A DNA stretch of 64,000 nt from Paucidesulfovibrio gracilis DSM 16080 (GTDB lineage Bacteria; Desulfobacterota; Desulfovibrionia; Desulfovibrionales; Desulfovibrionaceae). The stretch spans positions 124,001-188,000 of the forward strand of contig NZ_FUYC01000003.1 of the NCBI RefSeq assembly GCF_900167125.1. The letters run 5' to 3'. Under the pieces are notes generated by a model. It saw only the letters and a list, made by a program, of their open reading frames with translations. It was not told the DNA's origin and searched no databases. Below, piece after piece: positions 1-7,826 of this stretch. Positions within the stretch are counted from its first letter, which is position 1; each line of letters starts with the position of its first letter. A program made the position numbers and the translations under genes.

Positions 1-1647
1 CAGGCTGGTGTAGGAGCCGTCCTTGAGTTGGACGTAGCGTTTTCCTTCCACCCAGGCCTTCCAAATGACATCGATGGGAACTTTCTGATCTCCGTATTCC
101 ACGGTCAGATCCAGATTGAACCAGTTGTTTTCCTCGTCGGTTTCGATCTCTGCGGTGAGTTCCGGTTTGGAGAGCCGTACTTTGTAGCGGGAAAGATTTT
201 TTTCGCCGTAGACGCGATAGGCCTCCACCAGGGAAGGATAGTGGTCCAAAAGGAATTTGATGGCCTCTTCCTGCTCCATGAACCAGGTATGATTGTTTCG
301 TGCCTGGAATCCCATGTCCGTGAGTTCGGCCATGAGTTGGGCCTCTTCGCCCTGGGCACGGCGGATGAGATAGGATTTGCCGTGCATGTGGTAGGAGCCG
401 GTTTGAAGATCCGGGTTGGGACCGGGCAGAGCCACTTCGCCGTCTTCGGTATCGTAGATGTTGTGGATCTTAAGGGTCAGCAGACTGCCTTCCTCGTCCA
501 GGAAAAGTTTGGGGTTGTACTCCGCACTGGCAAAGATTGGTCCCATGCGTTCAAGGAAGTCCTCGTGTCCGTAGAGGTCGGAAACCGGGATCTGCGTCCA
601 GACGCGGTCCAGAAATTCGGAAATATCGGAATGCGGAATGACCGGGGACTGTTCAACCATTTCCTGCACCAGTTCCGGGTCAAGTCCGGTCTGGACGGGG
701 TAAAAGGCGTTTTTGCGGAACAGCCAAAGGGGTAACCGACCGTAGAAGAACACCTCTTCCTCATCCGTGATGGAAAAAGGGAGTTTGCCTTCTCTGGCCA
801 GACGAATATCAAAGGAAAGTCCCGACTCGGAGAGTTGGGGAGCCAACTTCAGCTGCATGGTTTTGCTTTCGATGCGAACGGGTTGATCCGTCTCCCGTAA
901 ATAGAGGTAGTACTCATTTTTAATGGCACGAAAGAACCAGGAGTGCAGTCCGGCGGGTAGTTCCACCCTGTGACCCCGATAATCGAGATAGTGGCCGATC
1001 ATCTCCGCCACGTGGGGGAGGGATGGAGAGACCTCGCACCAGTTCGGGTTGTTGACGATCTGTTCCAGGTCCACCGGGTGTTGTACCTGGGAGATGCCGG
1101 ATTTGTTTTGTCGGGCACGGAAAAAGGCCACCTGCAGGCGGCCCGGTTCCGGGTAGAGACGGAAGATGAGGTAGTGCTTACCTGCTTCCGGCTCCAGTTC
1201 CGTGGCGAAGAAAGCCCGGAAGCATTGATGCCAGTCCGCTTTGGGGCGAGGCAAATCCTCTTCGGAATCAGCGTCGAAGGAGCGGATCAGCTTCAGGGCG
1301 ATAGCGCCGATGTGCCGACAATATCCGGCAAAGGAATCCGGGCAGTTGCAAAAGGCATTGGCCGAGTTGTCATTCAGGTTGATGCCGAGTTGCGGCTTGT
1401 AGTTCTGGAGATCTTCGCCATGCACCTGGCCCTCGGCCTCCCAATATTGGTCGCGCCGATGGACATCAAGTTTGACCACACCACCGGTATCCACGATTTC
1501 CTGGGATCCTTCCAGGATATATTCGGGGATGGTGTTGTGGACAAAACTTTGAAGAATTTCTTTGACTAATGCTTCATCACCGGACATGAGAAGCGCATAC
1601 TCCTGACATTCTGAGGCGCTGTAGACGAGCGCGCGGTTGGTTTGCAT
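1..1647 (-). CDS. SWIM zinc finger / SNF2-family helicase, N-terminal part (partial)
   Basis: The reading frame is open from an ATG at 1647 to the left edge (549 codons), so the gene is cut by the window. A GGAGG ribosome site lies 5 bases upstream of the ATG. Residues 100-112 have the pattern C-x-C-x7-C-x-H, a SWIM zinc finger, which binds nucleic acid or protein. The following 430 residues have the mixed beta-rich character of the region that precedes the ATPase in bacterial HepA/SNF2-like helicases. The motor motifs (Walker A, DEAH) would lie beyond the edge and are not seen, so the helicase assignment is an inference from the SWIM architecture. It is transcribed away from the peptide-binding protein gene to its right. 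Confidence 0.75.
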   Translation of the reverse strand, partial: MQTNRALVYSASECQEYALLMSGDEALVKEILQSFVHNTIPEYILEGSQEIVDTGGVVKLDVHRRDQYWEAEGQVHGEDLQNYKPQLGINLNDNSANAFCNCPDSFAGYCRHIGAIALKLIRSFDADSEEDLPRPKADWHQCFRAFFATELEPEAGKHYLIFRLYPEPGRLQVAFFRARQNKSGISQVQHPVDLEQIVNNPNWCEVSPSLPHVAEMIGHYLDYRGHRVELPAGLHSWFFRAIKNEYYLYLRETDQPVRIESKTMQLKLAPQLSESGLSFDIRLAREGKLPFSITDEEEVFFYGRLPLWLFRKNAFYPVQTGLDPELVQEMVEQSPVIPHSDISEFLDRVWTQIPVSDLYGHEDFLERMGPIFASAEYNPKLFLDEEGSLLTLKIHNIYDTEDGEVALPGPNPDLQTGSYHMHGKSYLIRRAQGEEAQLMAELTDMGFQARNNHTWFMEQEEAIKFLLDHYPSLVEAYRVYGEKNLSRYKVRLSKPELTAEIETDEENNWFNLDLTVEYGDQKVPIDVIWKAWVEGKRYVQLKDGSYTSL

Positions 1648-1816
1648 CAACGCCTCCGCCGCAAAGGGTGGGAGGCAGTGGTCACCAATAGCCGATTACG
1701 CAGACACGGGCAAGCTCACCTGTGGCTTTTTCAAACCGTTTGGTTCATACTCCAAGCCCGGCTTCAACCGCATCCGGTAGTATATGATGGATTCTATGGG
1801 TATTGGCAAGGAAAAG

Positions 1817-3499
1817 ATGCGTATTCTACGAAATTTTACCCCACGAATGGGGTGGGTATGGGTGTTCGGTATCCTTTTAGGAGGGTGCTATCTGTCCACA
1901 ATGACTTCTGTCTGCTACGGGGATACCTCGGTGTCGCCGCAGAGGGCGGAGACAACGGATTTGGTTCCTGTTACCGGAGGTCGCCTTGTGGAGGCCATGC
2001 TTGGAGATGCAAGCAACCTCATCCCCATGATTGCTTCTGACACCGCATCCAGCAATATCACCGGCCGCATTTTCGTTGCTCCGTTGCGGTATGATCGTAA
2101 CCTGGAGCTTGTGCCGTGGGCGGCCGAATCCTATGAAGTGTTGCAGGGGGGGCGCCTGTTGCGCTTCAAGCTTCGAAAGGATATTCATTGGTTTGATGGC
2201 GAACCGCTGACTGCCGACGATGTGGCGTTCACCTACCATCTTATGGTGGATCCCGATACGCCCACGCCGTATTCCGGGGACTATGAACGCGTGAAGGAAT
2301 TCACCGTAACCGGACCATATTCGTTTGAAGTTCGGTATGACGAACCTTTTGCACGGGCGCTGGTTACCTGGGCGCATGCCATTTTGCCCCGTCATGCCTT
2401 GGAAGGGGAAGATCTTTTAGATACGCGCTATAGTCGGGAACCGTTGGGTGCCGGACCCTATCAGTTGAAGGAGTGGGTGCCGGGAAGGCGAATCATATTG
2501 GAGGCCAACCCCGATTATTTTTTGGGCCGTCCGTATATCGATACCATTGTGTACCGGATCATCCCTGATCAGGCCACGCAGTTTTTGGAACTCAAGGCCG
2601 GGAATCTGGATTCCATGGGATTAACGCCTATGGATTATATGTTCCAAACCCGGGGCAGAGACTGGGAAGCGCGTTTCAATAAATATAAATATTTGTCCGC
2701 CGGTTATACCTACATGGCGTATAACCTGGAGCACCCTATCTTTTCCGACGTGCGCGTGCGTCGAGCCTTGGCACATGCCGTTGACAAAGAGGAAATCGTC
2801 AAAGGGGTGCTGCTTGGGTTGGGGGAACCCGCGCACGGTCCTTTTCAGCCCGGAACCTGGGCCTATAAGGATGATTTGGAACCGTATGGTTATGATCAGG
2901 ATGTGGCCCGTACCCTGCTCGCAGAAGCCGGATGGGAGGATCACGACGGGGATGGCATATTAGACAAGGAGGGACGGCCGTTTCGGTTCACCTTGTTGAC
3001 CAACCAGGGGAACTCTCAACGTCTGCGTGCCGCGACCATCATTCAATACCGGCTGGCCGCCATCGGCATTGACGTGGAAATCAGAGCCGTGGAATGGGCG
3101 ACTTTTTTGAACGAGTTTGTGAAAAAGGGACGCTTTGACGCCCTGATTTTGGCCTGGACAACGCCTGCCGAGCCGGATCCGTATTCTGTTTGGCATTCCG
3201 ACAGTGCTCGCGAAGGCGGCTTGAATTTTGTTCATTATCGTAACGCTGAGCTGGACCAATTGGTGGAGCGTGCCCGCGCTACGTTGGACCGCACCGAGCG
3301 CCGCCGATTGTATGACCGGGTTCAGGAGATTCTTCACAGGGATCAGCCGTACTGCTTTTTATATGTTCCCATGGCCCTGCCCATAGTGGCGGCCCGAGTG
3401 CACGGTATCGACCCCGCTCCGGCAGGTATCGGATATAATGCCGACCGCTGGTGGATACCCGAAGAGCTTCAGGGGAATTCCCCACATTTGATTCCGTAA
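1817..3499 (+). CDS. Extracellular solute-binding protein, family 5 (peptide ABC transporter)
   Basis: A 560-residue exported protein of the DppA/OppA (SBP_bac_5) family, which captures peptides or similar solutes for an ABC importer. The N-terminus has basic residues, a hydrophobic core and LLGGC, a plausible lipobox, so it is probably a lipoprotein. Family landmarks include the WFDGEPLTADDV segment near residue 130 and the repeated aromatic/acidic pattern of the C-terminal lobe. I chose the ATG at 1817, preceded by AAGGA at 4 bases; an in-frame ATG at 1784 has no ribosome site. No permease or ATPase gene is adjacent, so its transporter partner is elsewhere or it acts alone. The ligand cannot be inferred. 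Confidence 0.88.
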   Translation: MRILRNFTPRMGWVWVFGILLGGCYLSTMTSVCYGDTSVSPQRAETTDLVPVTGGRLVEAMLGDASNLIPMIASDTASSNITGRIFVAPLRYDRNLELVPWAAESYEVLQGGRLLRFKLRKDIHWFDGEPLTADDVAFTYHLMVDPDTPTPYSGDYERVKEFTVTGPYSFEVRYDEPFARALVTWAHAILPRHALEGEDLLDTRYSREPLGAGPYQLKEWVPGRRIILEANPDYFLGRPYIDTIVYRIIPDQATQFLELKAGNLDSMGLTPMDYMFQTRGRDWEARFNKYKYLSAGYTYMAYNLEHPIFSDVRVRRALAHAVDKEEIVKGVLLGLGEPAHGPFQPGTWAYKDDLEPYGYDQDVARTLLAEAGWEDHDGDGILDKEGRPFRFTLLTNQGNSQRLRAATIIQYRLAAIGIDVEIRAVEWATFLNEFVKKGRFDALILAWTTPAEPDPYSVWHSDSAREGGLNFVHYRNAELDQLVERARATLDRTERRRLYDRVQEILHRDQPYCFLYVPMALPIVAARVHGIDPAPAGIGYNADRWWIPEELQGNSPHLIP

Positions 3500-3556
3500 C
3501 GGACGACGGAAAATCCTTTTGTTTTGTTTCCGCCGTCGGGTAGAATAAGTGAGACC

Positions 3557-5722
3557 ATGATACGAATTACCGAGATAACCGATAAGGTTGCAACGTATAT
3601 TGAAAAGCCGGATCTTTCCCTGATCCAGCGTGCCTATGTCTTTTCCGCTCAGGCTCACGAGGGGGTGGTGCGGCGTTCCGGCGAACCCTACATTTCCCAT
3701 CCGCTATCCGTGGCCAATGTCCTGGCCGAGATGCAGATGGACGAAGCTTCCGTGGCCGCTGGGCTGCTGCATGACACTGTGGAGGATACAGAAACCACGG
3801 TTGACGAGATTGATGAACTGTTCGGCGAGGAAGTCGCGGACATCGTCAATGGAGTGACCAAGATCTCGCAGATGGAATTTGAGTCTAGGGCCATGGCTCA
3901 GGGCGAAAATATCCGCAAGATGATTTTGGCCATGGCCGAAGATATCCGTGTTCTCATGGTCAAATTGGCGGACAGATTGCACAACATGCGGACGCTTCAA
4001 TATATGAAGCCCATGAAGCAGTTGCTGATCGCCCAGGAGACCAAGGAAATATACGCACCGCTAGCCAACCGGCTGGGCCTGCACCGTCTGAAGATTGAAC
4101 TGGAGGATCTCTGTCTCCAGTATATGCATCCGGACGTGTTTGAGCAGCTCAACGAGGAAGTGCGCAAGCACCATACCGCTGGCCAGGAATATATCGAGAA
4201 GGTTATTGATCTTGTCTCGGAAATGCTTCGAAAAAATAAGATTCACGGCCGCGTGTTCGGCCGAACCAAGCACCTCACATCCACCTACAACAAGATGGTG
4301 CAACAGAATCTGACCCTTGATGAAGTGTATGACCTTATCGCCTTTCGCGTGGTGGTGGATTCCATCAAGGATTGCTATGCGGTGCTCGGTTTGGTCCACT
4401 CCATCTGGAAGCCGGTTCCTGGGCGATTCAAGGATTATATCTCGACTCCAAAGGCCAACATGTACCAGTCCCTGCACACGACCGTGGTGGGACCGGACGG
4501 TGAACGCATTGAAATCCAGATACGTACGGAGGACATGCACCGTGTTGCGGAATACGGTGTGGCCGCGCATTGGCAATACAAAGAGGCTGGCAAGGGGCAG
4601 CGCAAGCGTGGTCCTGCCGAGCGGGATGCGGATCGATTCACCTGGCTGCGTCAGATCATGGACTGGCAACGGGAGCTTTCCGATCCTCGGGAATTCATGG
4701 CTTCCCTGCGTTTCGATTTGTTTCAGGACGAGGTGTATGTCTTTACCCCGGCGGGCGACATCAAAGAGTTGCCCGAGGGAGCCACGCCTGTGGACTTTGC
4801 CTATGCCATTCATACCGAGGTCGGGGACCACTGTTCCGGAGCCAAGGTAAACGGGAAGTTGGTTCCGCTTTCCACGGCGTTGAGCAACGGTGACCAGGTG
4901 GAAGTCCTTACCGACAAGAAGCGCGTACCCAGCCGGGACTGGTTGAAGTTCGTAAAAACCGCCAAGGCCCGGACGCGGGTCAAGCACTACATCCGGACTG
5001 AAGAACGGGCCAGGAGCATTGCCCTGGCTAAGGAACTGCTGGAAAAAGAAGGGCGCAAACACGGGATCAACGTGGCTAAAGCCATGAAGGAAGGGTGGTT
5101 TGCTAAGCTGGCCGAAGCCCTTTCCATCCCTTCCACGGACGAGTTGCTGTCGCAGATTGGGTATGCACGGATCACGCCCAATAAGGCCTTGAAGCGTCTT
5201 TATGCGTTAATGGAGGGAAAACCCGAGGCCAAGGAATTGCCCGAGGCTGAGACTCCTGCACAAAAAGCCAAGCCCAAAGCCAAAAGCGAAGGCATTAACA
5301 TCAGCGGCGTGGACAATGTGTTGGTCAGGTTTGCCTCGTGTTGTAATCCTCTGCCCGGCGAACCGATCACCGGATATATTACTCGGGGACGCGGGGTAAC
5401 GGTCCACCGCAGTGATTGTCCGCATTTGAAAAACTTTGAGCCGGAGCGCCTGCTTACTGTCACCTGGGAAGGACAGGAAGACCATCCGTATCCGGCCAAG
5501 GTGCGAATACGCTGCGCCAATGAGAAGGGAATGTTGGCTCGTATCACCAAAATTTTTTTTGACGATGATATCAATATTGATTCCGGAACGTTTGAATCCA
5601 GTGTGGATGGCAATTCCGTGTTGGAAATGACGGTTGAGGTCCGTAGTCTGGACCAGCTGTACGGTGCCTTGTCCAAGGTCAAGGCTTCGGGCGCAGTGAA
5701 GGAGGCCATTCGTCTCTCCTGA
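3557..5722 (+). CDS. rsh: Bifunctional (p)ppGpp synthase/hydrolase (RelA/SpoT family)
   Basis: A 721-residue long RSH enzyme that makes and degrades the stringent-response alarmone (p)ppGpp. In order it has an HD hydrolase domain (about residues 40-190, with LLHDTVEDT), a synthetase domain (about 230-350, with YNKMVQQN and YQSLHTTV), a TGS domain (about 385-450) and a C-terminal ACT domain (about 640-720). The synthetase loop reads RFKD, the RXKD signature of bifunctional enzymes, and the HD motif is intact, so both activities are expected. The ATG at 3557 starts the conserved N-terminus; a TTG at 3524 in frame is less likely. It appears to be the only long RSH in this window. Confidence 0.95.
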   Translation: MIRITEITDKVATYIEKPDLSLIQRAYVFSAQAHEGVVRRSGEPYISHPLSVANVLAEMQMDEASVAAGLLHDTVEDTETTVDEIDELFGEEVADIVNGVTKISQMEFESRAMAQGENIRKMILAMAEDIRVLMVKLADRLHNMRTLQYMKPMKQLLIAQETKEIYAPLANRLGLHRLKIELEDLCLQYMHPDVFEQLNEEVRKHHTAGQEYIEKVIDLVSEMLRKNKIHGRVFGRTKHLTSTYNKMVQQNLTLDEVYDLIAFRVVVDSIKDCYAVLGLVHSIWKPVPGRFKDYISTPKANMYQSLHTTVVGPDGERIEIQIRTEDMHRVAEYGVAAHWQYKEAGKGQRKRGPAERDADRFTWLRQIMDWQRELSDPREFMASLRFDLFQDEVYVFTPAGDIKELPEGATPVDFAYAIHTEVGDHCSGAKVNGKLVPLSTALSNGDQVEVLTDKKRVPSRDWLKFVKTAKARTRVKHYIRTEERARSIALAKELLEKEGRKHGINVAKAMKEGWFAKLAEALSIPSTDELLSQIGYARITPNKALKRLYALMEGKPEAKELPEAETPAQKAKPKAKSEGINISGVDNVLVRFASCCNPLPGEPITGYITRGRGVTVHRSDCPHLKNFEPERLLTVTWEGQEDHPYPAKVRIRCANEKGMLARITKIFFDDDINIDSGTFESSVDGNSVLEMTVEVRSLDQLYGALSKVKASGAVKEAIRLS

Positions 5723-5726
5723 GGTG

Positions 5727-5747
5727 CGCCTTGCGTTGGGCGAGGCG
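5727..5747. terminator. Hairpin between convergent genes
   Basis: An 8-bp stem (CGCCTTGC / GCGAGGCG, one G-T pair) with a 5-base loop lies in the 32-base gap between the convergent rsh and small lipoprotein genes. There is no T-run, so it may stop transcription weakly or only protect 3' ends. Confidence 0.35.
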
Positions 5748-5754
5748 GGAGAGG

Positions 5755-6117
5755 TCAGGGGTGAATCGTTAGTTCCATGGATGTGATGGGCTGGGGGTTG
5801 GTCTGACGGAAAAAGCCGCGGACCTTGACAGTGCATGTCCCAGGCTTGAGCGCCATAAACAAGGCGCAACGGCCGGAACCGCCCTCCGGAAGAAAGCTGC
5901 CCGCGTCTTGTGGGGTGACCAGCCAGTATTCGTTATGGATGTCTTTTTGCTCTTCCGGAACATGCAGTTCCAGCAAAACCTGTTCTCCCACGCGGAGTTC
6001 CGCATCAGGCGAGTGAATCTCCCCCTGGAGAACCGTGTGGTCGCAGGAGCCTGCAAACGTACCCAAAAAGACCGCAAGTATTCCTATAGAGAGTGTGGCG
6101 TGAAATGTTTTTTTCAT
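5755..6117 (-). CDS. Hypothetical small exported protein / lipoprotein
   Basis: A 120-residue protein I do not recognise. The first 25 residues form a signal peptide ending in TFAGSC, an imperfect lipobox, so it may be a lipoprotein. The mature part (about 95 residues) is rich in beta-forming segments such as LLELHVPEE and CTVKVRGFF, suggesting a small Ig-like or beta-sandwich fold. It contains two further cysteines. The gene is convergent with rsh and stands alone. The ribosome site is weak, so the start is less certain than the frame. Confidence 0.6.
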   Translation of the reverse strand: MKKTFHATLSIGILAVFLGTFAGSCDHTVLQGEIHSPDAELRVGEQVLLELHVPEEQKDIHNEYWLVTPQDAGSFLPEGGSGRCALFMALKPGTCTVKVRGFFRQTNPQPITSMELTIHP

Positions 6118-6218
6118 GTCATTTCGGATATCACTTTACGGAAGAGCCGTCATTGAAAAATCGGATTATTGTGATGTCGCATACATTGTTTCGGGATGGC
6201 GCCTGAAGCAGCAGCCTT

Positions 6219-6246
6219 TTGTATACGGTCTTCGTTTTGGTAAAAT
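6219..6246 (+). promoter_or_regulatory. Candidate sigma-70 promoter for ferredoxin
   Basis: TTGTAT (6219-6224) and TAAAAT (6241-6246) are separated by 16 bases, about 95 bases upstream of the ferredoxin start. The -10 is good and the -35 is poor. Confidence 0.4.
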
Positions 6247-6300
6247 AGGGGTTTGAATTTTTCTCCGGGTGGGGTATGTTCCCCGTGACTGGTCTCATCG

Positions 6301-6522
<222 letters not shown>

Positions 6523-6588
6523 CGGCAAACCGACATAAATACCATGCGGCCGTCAGTAGTTTCAGACGCTGGCCGAGCATGGAAAATG

Positions 6589-6632
6589 CGGCAGCAGTAC
6601 GGAATTGATTTCCGGAGTTGCCGTTTTTTTTT
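6589..6632 (+). terminator. Rho-independent terminator after ferredoxin
   Basis: Nested stems CGGCA...TGCCG and CGGAA...TTCCG are followed by nine T bases (6624-6632). The gene on its other side (universal stress protein) is convergent. Confidence 0.8.
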
Positions 6633-6704
6633 GGGGTGGGCAAGCAGGGGGCATGAGACTAATACATTGAAATCATGACCCCTCTGCGAGTGTTTTGGGG
6701 CGGA

Positions 6705-7574
6705 CTATCCGCATACCCAGAGCGCCGAAGAACTTAAACCCTTAAGCAGTTCCTTGCTCACCGAACCGATGAAGAGGCGGCCGAGCAGCCCCTTGCCGGT
6801 GCCCGTGCGACCTACGCCGATGGCCGCAAAGCGTTCGCGGTGAGCCATGTCCAGAATTGCGGCGGCTGGACGGCCTCCGTCAAGAATCTGTTCATGGATC
6901 CGTTCCGCGCCAATGGCGTTGTCGTTCATGATTTGGCGGGCTTGATTAAAGATTGCCGACGTCTCCTGTGCGGAGGTGTTGTTGCGGACGTGCAAAAGGG
7001 TGACGTGGTGTCGTGGCTCCAGCCCGAGGATGAACCCTACGTGGTCGGCCATCCTGTAGGACGACTCCGATCCATCCAGGCAGAGCAGCACATTGCTGTT
7101 ATCTTCATCCGGGGTACGGCATATCCAGGTGGGTACGTTTGACCGGCGTTTAACCATCTCTTCGCTGACGCTTTGTTCCATAAGCTGTTCCAGCTTGGCC
7201 AGCCCCCGTTTCCCCAGTACGACCGCGTCATAGAGTCCCCGTTCTCCTTCCTTGATGATGTCCTCCACACGGGTTCCAGACTGGGGGACACATTTTTGAT
7301 CAATGTTCGCCGCGTCGAAACCTCCCGATGTGAGCATTGTTCTGGCCGTGTTCAGGGCGCGTCGAAATTGTTGCTCATATTTGCCGCTGGTGGCCGCCGC
7401 CTCATTCATGGTTTCGTAGGACTGTTCCTCAAGCCAGACTTTGGGACCGGTAGGGAATGCCGCGAACAGTGTGAGTTTCAGGTCCGTTTCCGTACTGAAG
7501 AATGATGACACAAAGCGCACTCCGTGGATGGCTCTAGGATTGTCGCTGACCGCAACCAGCAGATGGCGATTCAT
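6705..7574 (-). CDS. Universal stress protein, tandem UspA domains
   Basis: A 289-residue cytoplasmic protein with two UspA folds, about residues 1-145 and 150-289. The start of domain 1 (HLLVAVSDN) and of domain 2 (NVLLCLDGSESS) are typical, and the second domain ends with the nucleotide-loop pattern GVGRTGTGKGLLGRLFIGS followed by a serine, so domain 2 probably binds ATP. The true start is the ATG at 7574, with AAGGAG eight bases upstream; the frame stays open further upstream without sequence resembling the family. Such proteins support survival under starvation or oxygen stress. It is monocistronic and convergent with ferredoxin. Confidence 0.9.
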   Translation of the reverse strand: MNRHLLVAVSDNPRAIHGVRFVSSFFSTETDLKLTLFAAFPTGPKVWLEEQSYETMNEAAATSGKYEQQFRRALNTARTMLTSGGFDAANIDQKCVPQSGTRVEDIIKEGERGLYDAVVLGKRGLAKLEQLMEQSVSEEMVKRRSNVPTWICRTPDEDNSNVLLCLDGSESSYRMADHVGFILGLEPRHHVTLLHVRNNTSAQETSAIFNQARQIMNDNAIGAERIHEQILDGGRPAAAILDMAHRERFAAIGVGRTGTGKGLLGRLFIGSVSKELLKGLSSSALWVCG

Positions 7575-7826
7575 GAAACAGGCTCCTTGTGTAATGTACG
7601 GATCTTTTTTTGCGACCGAATATGTTTTGGTACGCTCAGCATTGTAGCATTTTTTATGTGTGGATGCATCAACTAACAATGTTGCGGTCAAGGCACGAAC
7701 GCGTTGTTTTGCTTGACGTACGTTTTGAAATGCTGAAGGAAGTATAAATAAGTGCTTTTTTATCTTCCTTGCAGCATGGCGATGCAAGGGGGCGGTATTC
7801 ATTTTTTGTCTGGTCGGGGGAACGTT

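Noticed and set aside
28-1569. Long plus-strand open frames at 28-735 and 970-1569
   Set aside because: They lie opposite the SWIM/SNF2 gene, whose minus-strand frame is open for 549 codons with a recognisable motif; the plus products look like no family.
7713-7748. Promoter TTGACG ... TATAAA before the 823-residue gene
   Set aside because: The spacing is 24 bases, too long for a sigma-70 promoter; no other pairing was convincing.
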